Shown: in pieces, positions 11,952-24,430 of the stretch | Layout: every line of letters starts with the position of its first letter | Numbering within the stretch: position 1 is the stretch's first letter | Source of the DNA: Phoronis australis | Lineage: Eukaryota > Phoronida > Phoronidae | Length of the DNA stretch: 64,000 nt | Assembly: GCA_002633005.1 (NCBI GenBank) | Contig: NMRA01000039.1 | Coordinates: forward strand, 642,291 to 706,290 | Reading direction: 5' to 3' | The notes under the pieces: model-generated | What the model saw: only the letters and a program-made list of their open reading frames with translations | Told to the model about the DNA's origin: nothing | The model's database searches: none | Program-made: the position numbers and the translations under genes

Positions 11952-14649
11952 TACCGTAAACATTCTGGTTAACGCCCTTGCTCAGTTAACCGCCCACCCC
12001 CTACTTTAGCTGGATTTTTCATTTAACCGCCCATTGCTCGGTTAACCGCCCATCTGCGATTTTTGAAGATTTCCAGTTAAGCGCCCACCTCTCGGTTAAA
12101 CGCCCATCCCCGACTTTTAAAAATTGAAGATTTAGCGCCCAGTGCTACCCAAACACGCTTTTCCCCGACTTTTAGATCGATGATCACAACTAAAGTGCAA
12201 CGACAGCCTCTGAGCCGGCGGTTTGGTAATGTTAATTATAATACAATTAACGAATTCTTGTCTCGGGTCATGGATTTACTTCAAAATACCGGTATAATAC
12301 TTGAACGTTTTGTCACTTTAATTTCTTCCCATGTTCGCAAAATTTAAGACCCCCGCCAGCTTCAATGCCTCCGCTTTAAGCAGTGCACTAGATAAAACAT
12401 ATATTCGAAAAAAATCGAGCCAGAGAAATGTGACAGTGGTTTTACCAACCCTTCCAATTTGTTTTGGTAGGCAGCTCTCGTATTTTGAAGAATTTCCATA
12501 ACTCATGGAAAGATGTCAAATTCTCCCTATTTTGATGAGTGTAATTGCCAGGTTATCGAGGATGTGTAGCGACCGAACAAACAGTGTACCTCACTGGCCG
12601 ATTTGCTGTCTCTCGATTTCTGAATTCAAAGGTTAGCAATACGTTACTGGATGTTTGTGTATCATCTTAAAGAAATAAAAAACTGCAAGTCAAATTTTGT
12701 TTTTTGCTTATTGCATCTCAGACAAGTTGGCGTTAACAGATTCCGCCAAAGTCGCTGGCGGTTCTTTTTAGCACGATTTCTTGCGACAGGCGTAACTGTG
12801 AATTATCGTACCCACCTAGCCTTTTAGCTTCTCGAATATTTTTGTTTCTATATTGGGCAGTTTCAGCCTGAACAAAATTCTTACCATTCGAGTCTGAGAC
12901 ATCTACGACGTAATTGATTGAAAATTGGCAGCAGTGGTAATGATGTGCACGCAGCTAGCTACGGGCATGGAACATCGGGTCCAGGGATCATCGACCCCAG
13001 AAATGTTGGAACAGACTTGACATCGTAGTTTTAGATCATTGGAGGAATATCGTAAAACACTGGGTTTTTTTGTAACAACTGCTTAAAGTACACTGAGTCG
13101 CGCCGGTGTACTCCTTTATGTAGGGCTGTCGCTGTTCTCTTTTGATGTGCGATCTCTGTAGTGGTGCACGCGTGTAAGTTCCCACACTCTGAAGTGCATG
13201 TTACCTTGACAACAACATATGTGATTGACAGGTGACTAATACGTACGCGCGCGTGCTGAATCCAGACGCTGTCTTTTGTCACATTAAACAAGACCCATAT
13301 TGAAAGAGGCTGTTAAATTACTTGACGGCATTTCCAAGTCTAGTTACGGCATATTGCGCGCAAACAGCGGGACCGACCAGTGCCATAGTGCGATATAGCT
13401 GTAGGTGATATTACAATAGGATAATCTGTACATACTGAGTGTAAAATAAATGTTTTTCGAGTTGCTTTATGTTTGCCAGGTAGGCCTATCTATTTTACCC
13501 CTAAAAAAAGGCTCGCGTAGGTTGGAATTTCCCGGTGGCAGGTACAAGACGTCTATACTCTCGGCTCCTATTTCCAAATTTCTGGTGCCAATGCGACCTG
13601 CAGTTCGTTATGCCGAGCGCGGAGTCTCGGTTGCAAAACACTGACTCAGAAAGAACGCGTTGCTGGTTGAAGCTCTTCACTAATTTAGTCGTACAGCCAC
13701 GCAAATTACCGGATGCCGGTTACCCCAATAATTGGGGCTACATCTCAAATTGTTTTTTGCAAATGCGGATACGTGTACGATCTGGTACTTTTATTCCTCG
13801 GACTCTACTGTACACGCTCACTAGACTCATCCCCAGTCATAATTTTAAAATAAAATCTTAAGCAAATGCTTGCTTTTGAGTAATGTCTGCAGTAACTTTT
13901 AATTGACGACTGGCTCATGTCCACTTACCCTTGATTCTCATCTTCTTTGCGTGGCATGTTTCACGCAACTGGAAGTGGGCAACACCGGTCGCAGAACCAT
14001 ACGTTGAAAATGAGTCACGGAAATGGTCTAATCTAATCTAATCTCCAACATAAACATCCCTAACACAAAAAAAAACCTGAATTTGTTTTTCAAACTTTTA
14101 TTACATCATTAATTTTAAAACTGGTCTTTGACTCGGAACTTGACAGCTACCACCATAAATTTGATGTCTGCTGTGACCTCTGTAACACGTGAAGCTCGCA
14201 CGCGCGCACTTTTAAAGTGTCATCGCGAGAGAATAGTTGCAATCCAAGTTATTGTTACTGGTCGTCTGCACACTACAGCTCTAATAAGATCGCAGGACGG
14301 CACAGGGCTATTACTCACCAATTTTGTAAATTTAATTGTGATTGACTAATCTGTGGGCAACAAAACATTTCTTGGGATAGTCCGCTGTTATGACACTTTT
14401 AGCGACATTTGGCGACTTGGCGATAAAGCTCTTTGAAAAGTTCTACGCATTCCGAGTACGACTGTGTCGTGTAGTACTCTGATCATGAGGTAAAAGATTA
14501 ACCGCCCAGGGCGGTTGTTTGGTTAACCGCCCATCCTGGATTTCTTGAAATTTCACGTTTAAGCGCCCATGTCTGGTTAACCGCCCACCCCCGATTTTTT
14601 GGGTTTGCCAATTTAACCACCCAGGGCGTTAACCCGAACGTTTACGGTA
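11952..14649 (+). mobile_element. GTTAACCGCCC-type DNA transposon, copy A (full length, non-autonomous)
   Basis: A 2698-bp unit bounded by TACCGTAAACATTCTGGTTAA on the left and its near inverse AACCCGAACGTTTACGGTA on the right, with a possible TA target duplication. Both ends carry repeated GTTAACCGCCCA / GTTAAGCGCCCA modules over about 250 bp (left) and 160 bp (right). The inner flanks align with copy B, but about 13465-13900 is unrelated to the matching part of copy B. No transposase is visible; the short open frames overlap on both strands and are not shared in frame with copy B. It sits in the Elk gene about 1 kb 5' of exon 4. Confidence 0.88.
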
Positions 14650-15933
14650 AAAACAAACTCTAGTTACCATCACAACTCCTCTTTGTAGAGTAAGAAGTTT
14701 AAAGCGACAATCTCGACAATCTCGTTCAGTCTGGTACATTTGTCACTAGACTAACCAGGGTTTTGGAACAAATCAACAATGCCATCTGGTGTTAGTAATA
14801 GCAAATGACTTGCCATCTAACAATGGTCTGCCGGTATTAGAGAGCTGCTGATCAAAGGCAAAGTTCATGAGGGGAGTTTCGAGAGACAGAAGAATGGAGA
14901 ACAACATTTGCAATATATTTGAACAAGTGTCGCTCACTAACAACACATAAGAATTCCTTGTAGTGACCCTTAAATACGAATATACTGACGTAATTCTAAT
15001 AAAAATTTTCAACTTGGGACAATCTCCTGTACTTTCGTCACCAAATTTGGGGCAAAAATTTAGCATTTTTCTTCTCTTAAAAGGTAGACGTCGGGCAAAT
15101 TGTGCATCTCAATTTATCTCAAAGTCCAGAGGCTGTACAACTGGTCAAGAACAAAAGGCAAAATTGAAATGTATAGACTCTAAAATTTCGGACATGGGTA
15201 AATGTCATTTTTGCAGTCTTTGAATGCTATAAGAGACAGCTTCCAACCGCTAGAAAAAAAAATCTTTTACCGTCACAAATTAAACAATTTTTTACTCTCG
15301 CTTTATGAACTCATATACTTAAAGTCAATTAATCAAACACTACATATCCACATTATAAAGTTTGTAGCACTTAATGTTTGCCAAATGTTCTAAGTTAGTT
15401 CAGTATCAACAACAAGCACAAACAAGTATTAGGAAATGGTGACAGAGGGCGCTGTGTTTGATGAGAAGAAACAAGATAAGAACAGATTGGACGACAATAG
15501 TAGTAGAAGCCAGATTTTTAACTCGCATCTGCTAAGCACAACTGAGCCCAGAAATTAGACCTAAAGCGCATGCAGTTTGCTTGAATGACAGAATTCTTGG
15601 TTCAGGCAAATAACCAATAACGTCGTTTTTGGAATGTGGTTTTGAAGTAAAATGCATTGCTTTAACACAAGTTCAGATAAAATTAGAGTATCTGTATTAC
15701 AAAGGATAATGTCAACATTCTCTAATCATCTTTTGACAAACTCATTGCCAAACCATGAAGCCCTGAATTTTTAAGTGCGTGACTAGAACATGACGTTTGT
15801 TTATTACATTTTGCAAAGAGCAGGCATGATTACTGCCTCCTTAAAGTAATTTTCATTTAGAACACCGCTGCACTCAAAATCTTTTAATGAGCCGTGTACG
15901 TGTGGGTTCTTTGACAGCAAAAGACTGAAAATA

Positions 15934-16150
15934 GCGAAATCTCACCAATCTAGAACGCAGCCAACAAGGAAATTTCTTGCATGACCAACAAACAAATGTT
16001 TTATCCTCAGTTTGCACACCACAGTTACCATCAGACAATGTTTCGAGAAATTGTTGTTATTCACGGAACACTGTCAGAGGCCATTTACATGCACATCAAA
16101 AAAGCATTAATTTGGGAAATTTTTCTACTCCAAAATTGGTGAGACTTATG
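15934..16150. mobile_element. CTCACCAATTTCGGAC-family MITE
   Basis: Left GCGAAATCTCACCAATCTAGAAC; right CTCCAAAATTGGTGAGACTTA. The interior ACCATCAGACAATGTTTCGAGAAATTGT recurs at 7251 and 30668, which ties the copies together. Confidence 0.7.
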
Positions 16151-17455
16151 ACAGAAAATTAAAGAGACTGCAGTGGAGGGTGCTGCTGCAACAAAGCGTT
16201 TGTTGCACCCAGTAGAGATGCAAAGTGTAACGGATACAGGGTAAGTCAAAACACTTGGATCGGACGATGCAGCACTCTGAGGCTGGTCACATGCGTTTAT
16301 TCAGTACAGTGTCAGATGCTGTTACACAGGGTTTACCTACAACTAATCTAGACTATCTAATTAGTCACAGGATTACATTGTAATTAGGCATTATGTTTCT
16401 ATTACAAGCCAAATCAACTTTCACTAGGTCAACACAAGCGGCGACACATTTTTGTAAATTGGGTCAAGTCATCGCAAAAATAAGGAGTTACAGCATGAAT
16501 TATATTCAAGTGTATGCGGACATTTTGGCATTCTAGTAGAAAACTGGTGTCAGACAATTTGGATTACGCTCATGCAGAACAAAGTTCTGTTCACTGCCAG
16601 TGTTTGTGTTTTGAGCTAGTGAATAAGAGCCCGTTTCATTAAAAATCCTGAGTTCACGTATTAAGTTGGAATAAATTTGTATGTACATAACCAGCCATTC
16701 CATAGATTCAGCTCAAAAGTTTTCGGCAACTGTTTCTCTCTCCTGATTTGTCGTCTTAAATATAACTTCGCTGCCATCAGCTGAGCAAGGCATAACCTTC
16801 GCTTGCGTACTACTGAGAAACGGGCTCCAGTTAATGCACATAGTTAGTCCATTCGCTTTTACTGGCGTCATTCCGTCAGCATGCAAATCATGACACTATC
16901 CAGGGGGTGACACAAAAGACCCAGCAATATTTCACTATAGTATCACAGGTTAGACCAGAACAAATGGCTACGCTTCAGCGAAATTCTTCACTTGTTTTAG
17001 GCACAATCCGCTTCGTCTGCAATATTCATACAAACGAACAGATAAAAAAACATTTTGAACATTAACTCTCGAGGCCCTCTGATGAAATGTTTTTAAAAGG
17101 TTTAGTTGCAACCAGTCAATTCCTCAACAAAGTTCTGTGAAGTGCTCGTCAAGAAACTTTTAGCCTTGTGCCCTATCATTTGTCAAGCATGGCTAGTGAT
17201 TTGCAGTTTAACAAAAAAAAAACAAAAAAATAAGTGCATTTCGTAATTGGTCGATATCTGAAGAATCGATTATCCTTGTGTCACCCTCTCCATGAACAAC
17301 CAATACTTACATCTGGAGACAAACAAGGAAGGAATAAATGTTAACACTAAAAAGAGAAAGGTTTATTCAAAATAATAAACATTCAGCCAAACATGTTTCT
17401 GCTGTAAACAAACAGGTGTCATTGTTTCACCACCACCACTTCACTACCACTTCAC

Positions 17456-17472
17456 CACCCCCCCCCCCCCCN
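17456..17472. repeat. Poly-C run ending in a single N
   Basis: At least 13 C in a row after CACTTCACCAC, then an unresolved base at 17472. Length uncertain. Confidence 0.9.
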
Positions 17473-18847
17473 TCTCTACAACCCTCTACTACAGAATAAA
17501 AAGTGTAAAAGGATAATTTCGCAACAACATTTAGTCAATTTTTCACTGCGCAATTTATGCAGTTCTATACATTAATCAAACGGTTTTGTGGAAACTCTAG
17601 TGTTCCATTTATTACAGCTCTCAAAAATCCAGAACCACTGTAAGTGACAATTACAATGCACATTCTCAACAATGATTATGCATGAAACTCAGTTTCAAGA
17701 TTATCTGTGCTGCCACAACTACACGATGCAGTTTTGAAATTTCTAAAGCAGAGCATTAATTACGGCAGCAATGGACTGGTGAAAACTATGCGCTGGCCAA
17801 AAAATGAAGGTTTCACACAGCTTTTTCATAATTTAGCTTTCATTTAATTGCCAAGGCAATATTTCACAAATTAACAGCATGCATCAATGGGAATAATTAG
17901 AACCCCAAATGACATAAATATATATATATGCCCATCTCTTTTCCACCTGAAGGAAATAACAAAAGAAAAACCGAGTTACCGTGGCAATGCCATGTGCCGT
18001 CTGGCATCATCCCTTTGTTCTACTGCGAGATGAGCTCGCTGTATTGAAATACAAATATTGATTTTTGACAAATACGGAATAAAGAGAGCTCAAGTAGTCT
18101 CCGTCTGATAGGTGTGTGCCAACTAATATCAAAGGAACTGCTAACAAATACACAGATGAAGCCGGTTAACATGGTAGATATGGTATGGTGGTTTGTGTAC
18201 CTGAAGTGGTTACAGCAGACCCAGCAGCCACCACCCAGCATGACCAAAAATGTGACTTCTACCGTTTTAGGGAAGTTATGAAGGTTACGGAGGAAATTGT
18301 GATCAGATCCAGTGTCTCACAGCTGAAAAGGTGACTAAAAAATGAGGAAACGGGGAATTTTAAAACTGCATTTCGCCAGGTTTAGCCGGCTAAAATTGGA
18401 ATAAGGCCTTTTACTCTCATAAAATCAGTGTAATATAATTATTTACCATGACAGATTTCTATTTCAGATACCAAAAACCACATCGAAACCATCAACAACT
18501 TGACAAAACGCTACAGTTAGTTGTGGTTGGCTAGCCCTAAAATTTCAAATTCGAAAATGGCTCACGTATGCCAGGTCCAGCGAAATGCAGCATTAAAAAT
18601 AGCCATGGGAGTTTGGGATTTTAATAACAGTTTTCTTCTCTTGAAACATATTTACAATGCCGGTTGTCACTTCCTCGCTTTATTACTATCCCGTGACCCA
18701 GTAATTGTAAGTCCGACTGGCATCTGAATGAATTGCACAACCTCCACCGTTGGTCGAGACAAATCTTTCTGGACTATAAATACCAAGTCATGTGATGTAA
18801 CCAAGTCCGATTTGCAGAGTATCTAGTCTTTAAGCATGTCACAAAGT

Positions 18848-19377
18848 ACGGTAATTCTCCGCTTATTTCGCACATTCACCTGATTTCGTACATCCAAAAT
18901 AACATGGAAAAATATTTTCTTAATGGTGAGAATTTTTGCCTCACCTAATTGTCACAGTCTTTGTACTTTGAAAAATATCAACACAAAGCCCAGACATTAA
19001 TCCAAGTAATACACACCTCTTAAACCCAGTTAATAACGTCTGAACACAAATATAAGATATTCACACCAATATCTCTTGTCATTTTTGTAAGCATGAGATG
19101 AAAGGTTTGACTCAAGAGTCATCAAGATTCAAAAGAGTGTTTAACCAATTGTGGGGTAAAGTACTTTATCACTGGAACAGGATACAACAACTTAATTACT
19201 GTTAATTACATCACGCTGGCAACCTGTAGGTCGCAGATCTCTCAGTTCACACATGGGCAGTTGGCGATGTTTGATAACTCAGCTTATTTTGCACACTCTA
19301 AACAAGAAAATCCTTCTTTTTAACTATCAGGAAAATATATTTAGATTATTTTTGAACAAAAAATGGAGAATTACCGT
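18848..19377. mobile_element. GGTAATTCTCC MITE
   Basis: Left end TACGGTAATTCTCCGCTTATTTCGCACATTC; right end TTTTTGAACAAAAAATGGAGAATTACCGT. The first 12 bases are inverted at the two ends, and a second TTATTTTGCACACTC lies inside the right end. About 530 bp, non-coding. A related left end (TATGGTAATTCTCCG) occurs at 3730. Confidence 0.75.
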
Positions 19378-20647
19378 TTTCTGTTGCACAGTGAATCGAA
19401 GTGAAGACATAAAACCAAAGGGTTGAATTAGGAGTGATAAACCATTCTTCACTAGTCTGTCTCTGCTAAAAATTTTTTTAGCAACTCTACAATTTGAAAA
19501 GACAAGTCAATCAAAAAAGATGTTTTTTATCTTCTGCAACCGAGGAGCATCGATTTCGGGATGTGGGAATTTAACCCTGACTAGATAAACTGAGCTTAGT
19601 CTACTTATTCACTTATTCCTACTCCACCTATTTATTTTTGTATAGGAGACCTTCTTATTAGCTGTCGGAATCATTTAGAAGGCATCTTAATTTTAATCGC
19701 AATTACTTAATCATTGTATTATGTCTTAATGTAAATAAAAGGGTTACTCTCTCTCCCTCTGTAACAGTTGGCGCAAAATGAACCATGGGTGAGGTGACCC
19801 CAATTCTTCCTAGGAAATTTACCAGAAGTGTCAATAATAATCTTTTCCTTCTTCGCAAGACTCAAAAATGCTTCTACCTTGAGTACGGAGCAAGTTGAGA
19901 TCAGTGAGATAATGGTAAAGTGAGACTTTAAACACTATGCAGCGCCACCTTTGGTTCCTTTGGGATGGAATCCTTTATTTTCAATTTGGTGAATTAGCAA
20001 TTCTAATTACAGCTCAAACAACTACAGACCTAATGGAGTTCATTGATTGTTATAACGGAAAGAGTCGCCACTGCTAATTCGACTTATTCCACTTTGAAGT
20101 TTGCAGTAGCAACTTGACCTAATTTAAACCCCAGCATTGTATGACAGAAGCGTCTGTAAGAGATGGAACAAGTGATGGTGAAATCAATGACAGTTGCTTG
20201 CTATGAGTTGCATCTGTAAATGAACAAAAACACTATAGCAATGAATAGTACTCAAAATGATAAGTGTCAAAAAACCAAGGTAGCCCACAGCATTTGCCAG
20301 GAAAAGCTTACCATATCCGCTCAAGTAACACCCGAGAAATTTAAACTGAGAGAAATATCTTTGCAGAAGGGGCGGTGTTCACAGACTTAAAATTTGAGGA
20401 TGTGCATTTAAATTGCCGAACATAGGGAATTAATCAAAGGTGGGTGTTAACTCGATAACGGATACAGTAATGACTCAATAATAGTTCACACAAGATAACA
20501 CTTGCTACACAAATTTCAATCAAGTACAAAGCAAATTGTTCGCAACATATTTCCACGCCTTACTGAAAAAGATATATTTCTACACACAATAGAGATCAAG
20601 GGTAAGATGTCCACTACTAAGTCTGATTGGATTTCTGTGTTTTACCA

Positions 20648-20740
20648 GTGGTCCCGATGACTCAGTGGCTAGAGTGTCTGCACGCTTAGAGGAAGGTCCT
20701 GAGTTCGAGTCCCGGTTGGGAGCAGAAATCTTTTCAGAAT
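20648..20740 (+). repeat. tRNA-derived SINE head
   Basis: TGACTCAGTGGCTAGAGTG (20658-20676) fits a polymerase III A box, and GAGTTCGAGTCCC (20701-20713) fits a B box, about 42 bp apart. The tRNA-like part continues into CGGTTGGGAGCAG. No acceptor stem or anticodon arm of a working tRNA is formed. The body may extend to about 21000, but its end is not marked. Confidence 0.75.
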
Positions 20741-22127
20741 TATATTCATTAGGTCACATGATGAGCCCAAAAAGATGGCATGTTGACGGGACAAATAGTT
20801 CGCAAAGCACAAGGCAGTCAATAATGCCAAAATTACTACACACAAAATTGCCAGTGCTTCAAGCTGATGACACGTCACATAAGATTCACAATAAGTGTAA
20901 CAGCAATTTAATGGCTGGTAGTACAGATCAGCCAATGGCAGATCTGGAAGTCACAATGGTGGAATCCAGACAACAATTTGCGAAGCATAAATTTTCGTGA
21001 CAGCCCTAAAAATGACGCGATGCAGTTTTATTTTGGTCTTGGTCATAACAGGCTAGGGCCCTGTTGCCATCTCCCCTAAATGCGCCATACCAAACCAATG
21101 TCAGCCAAGCGACATGATTGCCCAAAGATCGCCATTGCGGTTTATTGCACGAAACATCAGGGATTCAGAAAACTCCATAATGTAAATATACCATGACTAA
21201 ATTCACGTAAACCCATCCAATCCCACAGCAGTAACCAAAAGCTAATAGGTTTCACAGTGGCCATTGTCTCGGGATATGGCAAGAAATTTTCCGTAACACA
21301 ACTGATGAAACTCCACGGTACCTGTTGTCTATACGGGTTCCAAGACGACTAACACTATGTATTGCAAGTTAGTAATATTAAGACAAGTGCTACCATGTGA
21401 CCTGATCAAAGTCTAAATTACTAGTTACTGTTCTGTTTCCTTTGAACTTCTCCTACAAGCAATGCCATGCTGTTACCATGGTAACAAAGATAACAAGGCA
21501 AAGGTATTAAGACCTCAGAAAATGACAGGTGAAGTAACTGCACTAGCCTGCAGTGGACTGTCATAAAAATATGTCCCAGCCAAGGTGACGAACCCAGTAA
21601 TATTGAGACTGTAAAATTGTTATCCCCCATTGACCCGATAAGCAGGCAGCATATCTAAACTAAACCCACCAATGTACAAGCAGAATCTCGCAAGAATATT
21701 TTTTTATTCTGAATAGGGAAACAGGCATTTAACAAAATGCATGTCAGAATGAAAGAATAAAGGAACGCACCCTGTCGATGACAATTTATAGCTGAAAACT
21801 TAAAGACAGTTATTAATTGTGAAATTAAATTCAACAAGTTTTTCAGATTTGACTTGACAGTCACCAGTTTCCTTTTTCTTTTCAAGTATCACTATTGGGA
21901 ATTTAATGACATCCGGGCTACATTTTAGTGAAAAGAGTTTACTGCAGTGGAATATCCTCGGGCTTCTTTCGAAAGGTGACTTCCATGACTTCCAAAAAGG
22001 CTGTTCAGGTTAGGAATAGTGTCTCTAAGAAAAACTACTAGTTACATTTGGGTACTGCAAGGTAGACAATAACATATGGGACACCTCGGTTAGTTTTGTA
22101 GCCTCGTGAACGTTATCTGTGCATGTA

Positions 22128-22205
22128 CGAACTTTCAACCTCATGTAGGTCCTCAACTTTCAACCTCATGAAGGTCCTCAACTTTCAACCATAGGTCCTC
22201 CACAT
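22128..22205. repeat. Short tandem repeat, about 24 bp, 3 units
   Basis: The phrase CAACTTTCAACCTCATGAAGGTCCT recurs three times with small changes (CTTTCAACCTCATGTAGGTCCT; CAACTTTCAACCATAGGTCCT). Confidence 0.75.
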
Positions 22206-22747
22206 TCACAAGCTTGAAAGTCACACGAATTGCCAAAAGGCTGAAGTGCCCAAACACGCAGATAACATTCACCTCCAACGGGAAATTTGAGGCCACGAAA
22301 ACAAATGAGGTGTTCCAGATGGGAAAACAGTATACACGATTCTACAATAAAAACATAATCCAATTGCAAGGGTGCTTATGAACTATGTCAACTTGGCCAA
22401 GTCAAAATCCATCAATCAGAATTGCCTTAAGGTAAGCGTACACCTTACCAGAGCTAAACTTATGATCCATCACAAACATCAGAGCATATCAAACATATGC
22501 ACACTCTTACACGATAATGCATGCATTCACGCACGTACGCACACACACATAAACAAAGGTGTTGACAGAACATTTGCAATAATAACTCCTTATATTTTCC
22601 TATGAGCTGAATTACTGTTATCTTGTATACTTTATACTACTAAATGCCAATCGTGTCTCATGGGGTGATCTTGCATTCATGAATAGTGGCATCACAAAGA
22701 CAAACAACTGTGCCATTCACTCATCGTGTTGTTTTTAGTGACAGGTA

Positions 22748-22830
22748 TTGTAAACATTCGGGTTATCGCCCAAGATCACATATGCACCCACCCCACACTT
22801 ACGAAAAATTCCGAAATACGTGCCTGCTAG
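22748..22830 (+). mobile_element. Decayed left end of GTTAACCGCCC-type transposon
   Basis: TATTGTAAACATTCGGGTTATCGCCCA, followed by CACCCACCCCACACTTACG, parallels the left terminus of copy A (TACCGTAAACATTCTGGTTAACGCCC, then CCCACCCCCTACTTTAG). The similarity fades within about 80 bp. Probably an old insertion. Confidence 0.5.
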
Positions 22831-23212
22831 TCAGTTAAGTGTAAAAATCTACGATGTTTTCAATTTTAAACTAGAGTCAAATCCCGGACTTGTTTACCTC
22901 AGAAGCCAAAGTGACAAGTACTCTTATGCATGTTGGGATCACATGACATTTTGAGGCTGACCTATTTTTTCCATATATGGGATGTATTCAGTGTCAAGGA
23001 AGCAAGCTCAAATCTCTCGATAATACCATAGTATTCTGCACAAAGACAAAAGCATTTCAAGGCTTTATGTTTCACGCAAAACTAATTACTCACTGCGAAA
23101 TCAACTTACGACACAAGATTTTACGAAATGTAATAACGGAATTCAAAACTTCTAATGGTACTCTGTTAACAGAATCAAGGGGTGCATTTGACAAAACATT
23201 AAGGAAATGAAC

Positions 23213-23286
23213 ATGTCAATTGGCTGAGAACCCTGGCAACACAAATGAACATGTCAATAGGTCGAGAGCCTTGGCAACACAAAAGT
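23213..23286. repeat. Two-unit tandem repeat, 38 bp
   Basis: AATGAACATGTCAATTGGCT plus GAGAACCCTGGCAACACA is followed by AATGAACATGTCAATAGGTC plus GAGAGCCTTGGCAACACA. Confidence 0.8.
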
Positions 23287-23616
23287 TTGGTTCCCATTAT
23301 ATCGATGCTTCAAATGACACCACACAGGCAAATTGCTATTGGCTCGTTACGCAATTTCTGAATCTCCCTCCAACAGGGGGATTAAAGCCATTAGCCTTCT
23401 TACTAATGCAGCCTAATGACAATTCTGATGTTCCGGTTTTGTGGGGAAACCCCGAAGACTCCCAGAAGGCTAAGAGATGTGACCTTGTAATGGTGGCAAA
23501 TAGTAGGCCTGGTATAAAACGTTTTTACAGATGACACGTTTTTACAAGGATAAGGTTCTATGATGGTAATTACGTGGTAATTTTCACAAAGAGCTGAGTC
23601 GCCATTGAATGTATTC

Positions 23617-23735
23617 TTGTTGCTATTTGCATAAAAACTTGTGTTATTAGCATAACAACCTGTGTTATTAGCATAACAACTTGTGCTATTAGCATAACAA
23701 CTTGTGTTATTAGCATAACAACTTGTGTTTGTCAT
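23617..23735. repeat. 21-bp tandem array, about 5.5 units
   Basis: The unit GTGTTATTAGCATAACAACTT starts at 23641, 23662, 23683, 23704 and 23725, with a degenerate unit before. Each unit contains the small palindrome GTTAT-TAGC-ATAAC. The period is a multiple of three, so open frames cross it without meaning. Confidence 0.95.
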
Positions 23736-23839
23736 TTGCAACATTATCAACTTCTCTGACATAAAATAAGGACAAATTGATTATTTCTTATTTCCCTGTC
23801 CAGAAAAGTATTAGTACCTTGACAGTTTCGGCTCTTCTC

Positions 23840-23990
23840 AGCAGTCATCTTCCAAAGCTATTGGACACTAGGTGGCGTGGTGACGAGACTGTTCCAAATT
23901 TTAGATAACTAATACCCCACATCTCCCTGTTCATAACTGAGCAACTTTTTCTGACCCAGATAGACTCTCTTATCCCGTCTAGATCTTAAA
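23840..23990. repeat. 151-bp block, first copy of a duplication ending at an N
   Basis: Identical as read to 24280-24430, a constant offset of 440. Past the block the two copies diverge abruptly (GTGTACAC against TTATTTTC). Confidence 0.9.
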
Positions 23991-24278
23991 GTGTACACAA
24001 CATGACTCTAGTACCTCAAAATAAATTTTATTATTATATCTTACATGATTTCAGTGCCTTTAGTGCACAGCTCATAAAGAAGCACACAAAAATTGAAAAA
24101 AAAAATAATTATGTACAACGTCATGGGTTGAACCCAAGTCGTTCGCCATACTATTCGGATCAGAGACAAAGTGTATAGAGTGAAGAGAAAGCAAAGTACA
24201 TTTAGCGTCTAGAAGGTTCGTAGAGGGATCAAAAGATGTGTTTCCGGAGGCTTCAGCAACAGCAGCCAGGCGGAGAAC

Positions 24279-24430
24279 NAGCAGTCATCTTCCAAAGCTA
24301 TTGGACACTAGGTGGCGTGGTGACGAGACTGTTCCAAATTTTAGATAACTAATACCCCACATCTCCCTGTTCATAACTGAGCAACTTTTTCTGACCCAGA
24401 TAGACTCTCTTATCCCGTCTAGATCTTAAA
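24279..24430. repeat. Single N plus second copy of the 151-bp block
   Basis: The N at 24279 directly precedes the repeat of 23840-23990. A one-base N joining a perfect repeat is typical of two contigs whose overlap was not merged, so 23991-24279 may be an alternative haplotype or a misplaced piece. Confidence 0.85.

Noticed and set aside
13535-13861. 108-aa frame in transposon copy A
   Set aside because: It lies in the block unique to this copy; no recognisable motif and an opposing frame on the minus strand.
20665-21000. 111-aa plus-strand frame
   Set aside because: It starts inside a tRNA-derived SINE head and has no domain; the minus strand is open there too.
23617-23735. CRISPR-like array
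   Set aside because: The units are contiguous with no unique spacers, and this is animal DNA; the same applies to the arrays at 27095, 38601 and 43229.
23403-23762. 119-aa minus-strand frame with Asn-Thr-Ser-Cys-Tyr-Ala repeats
   Set aside because: A product of the 21-bp tandem array, whose period is a multiple of three.
24119-24165. tRNA-like B box (GGTTCAACCC on minus)
   Set aside because: No credible A box at a suitable distance.
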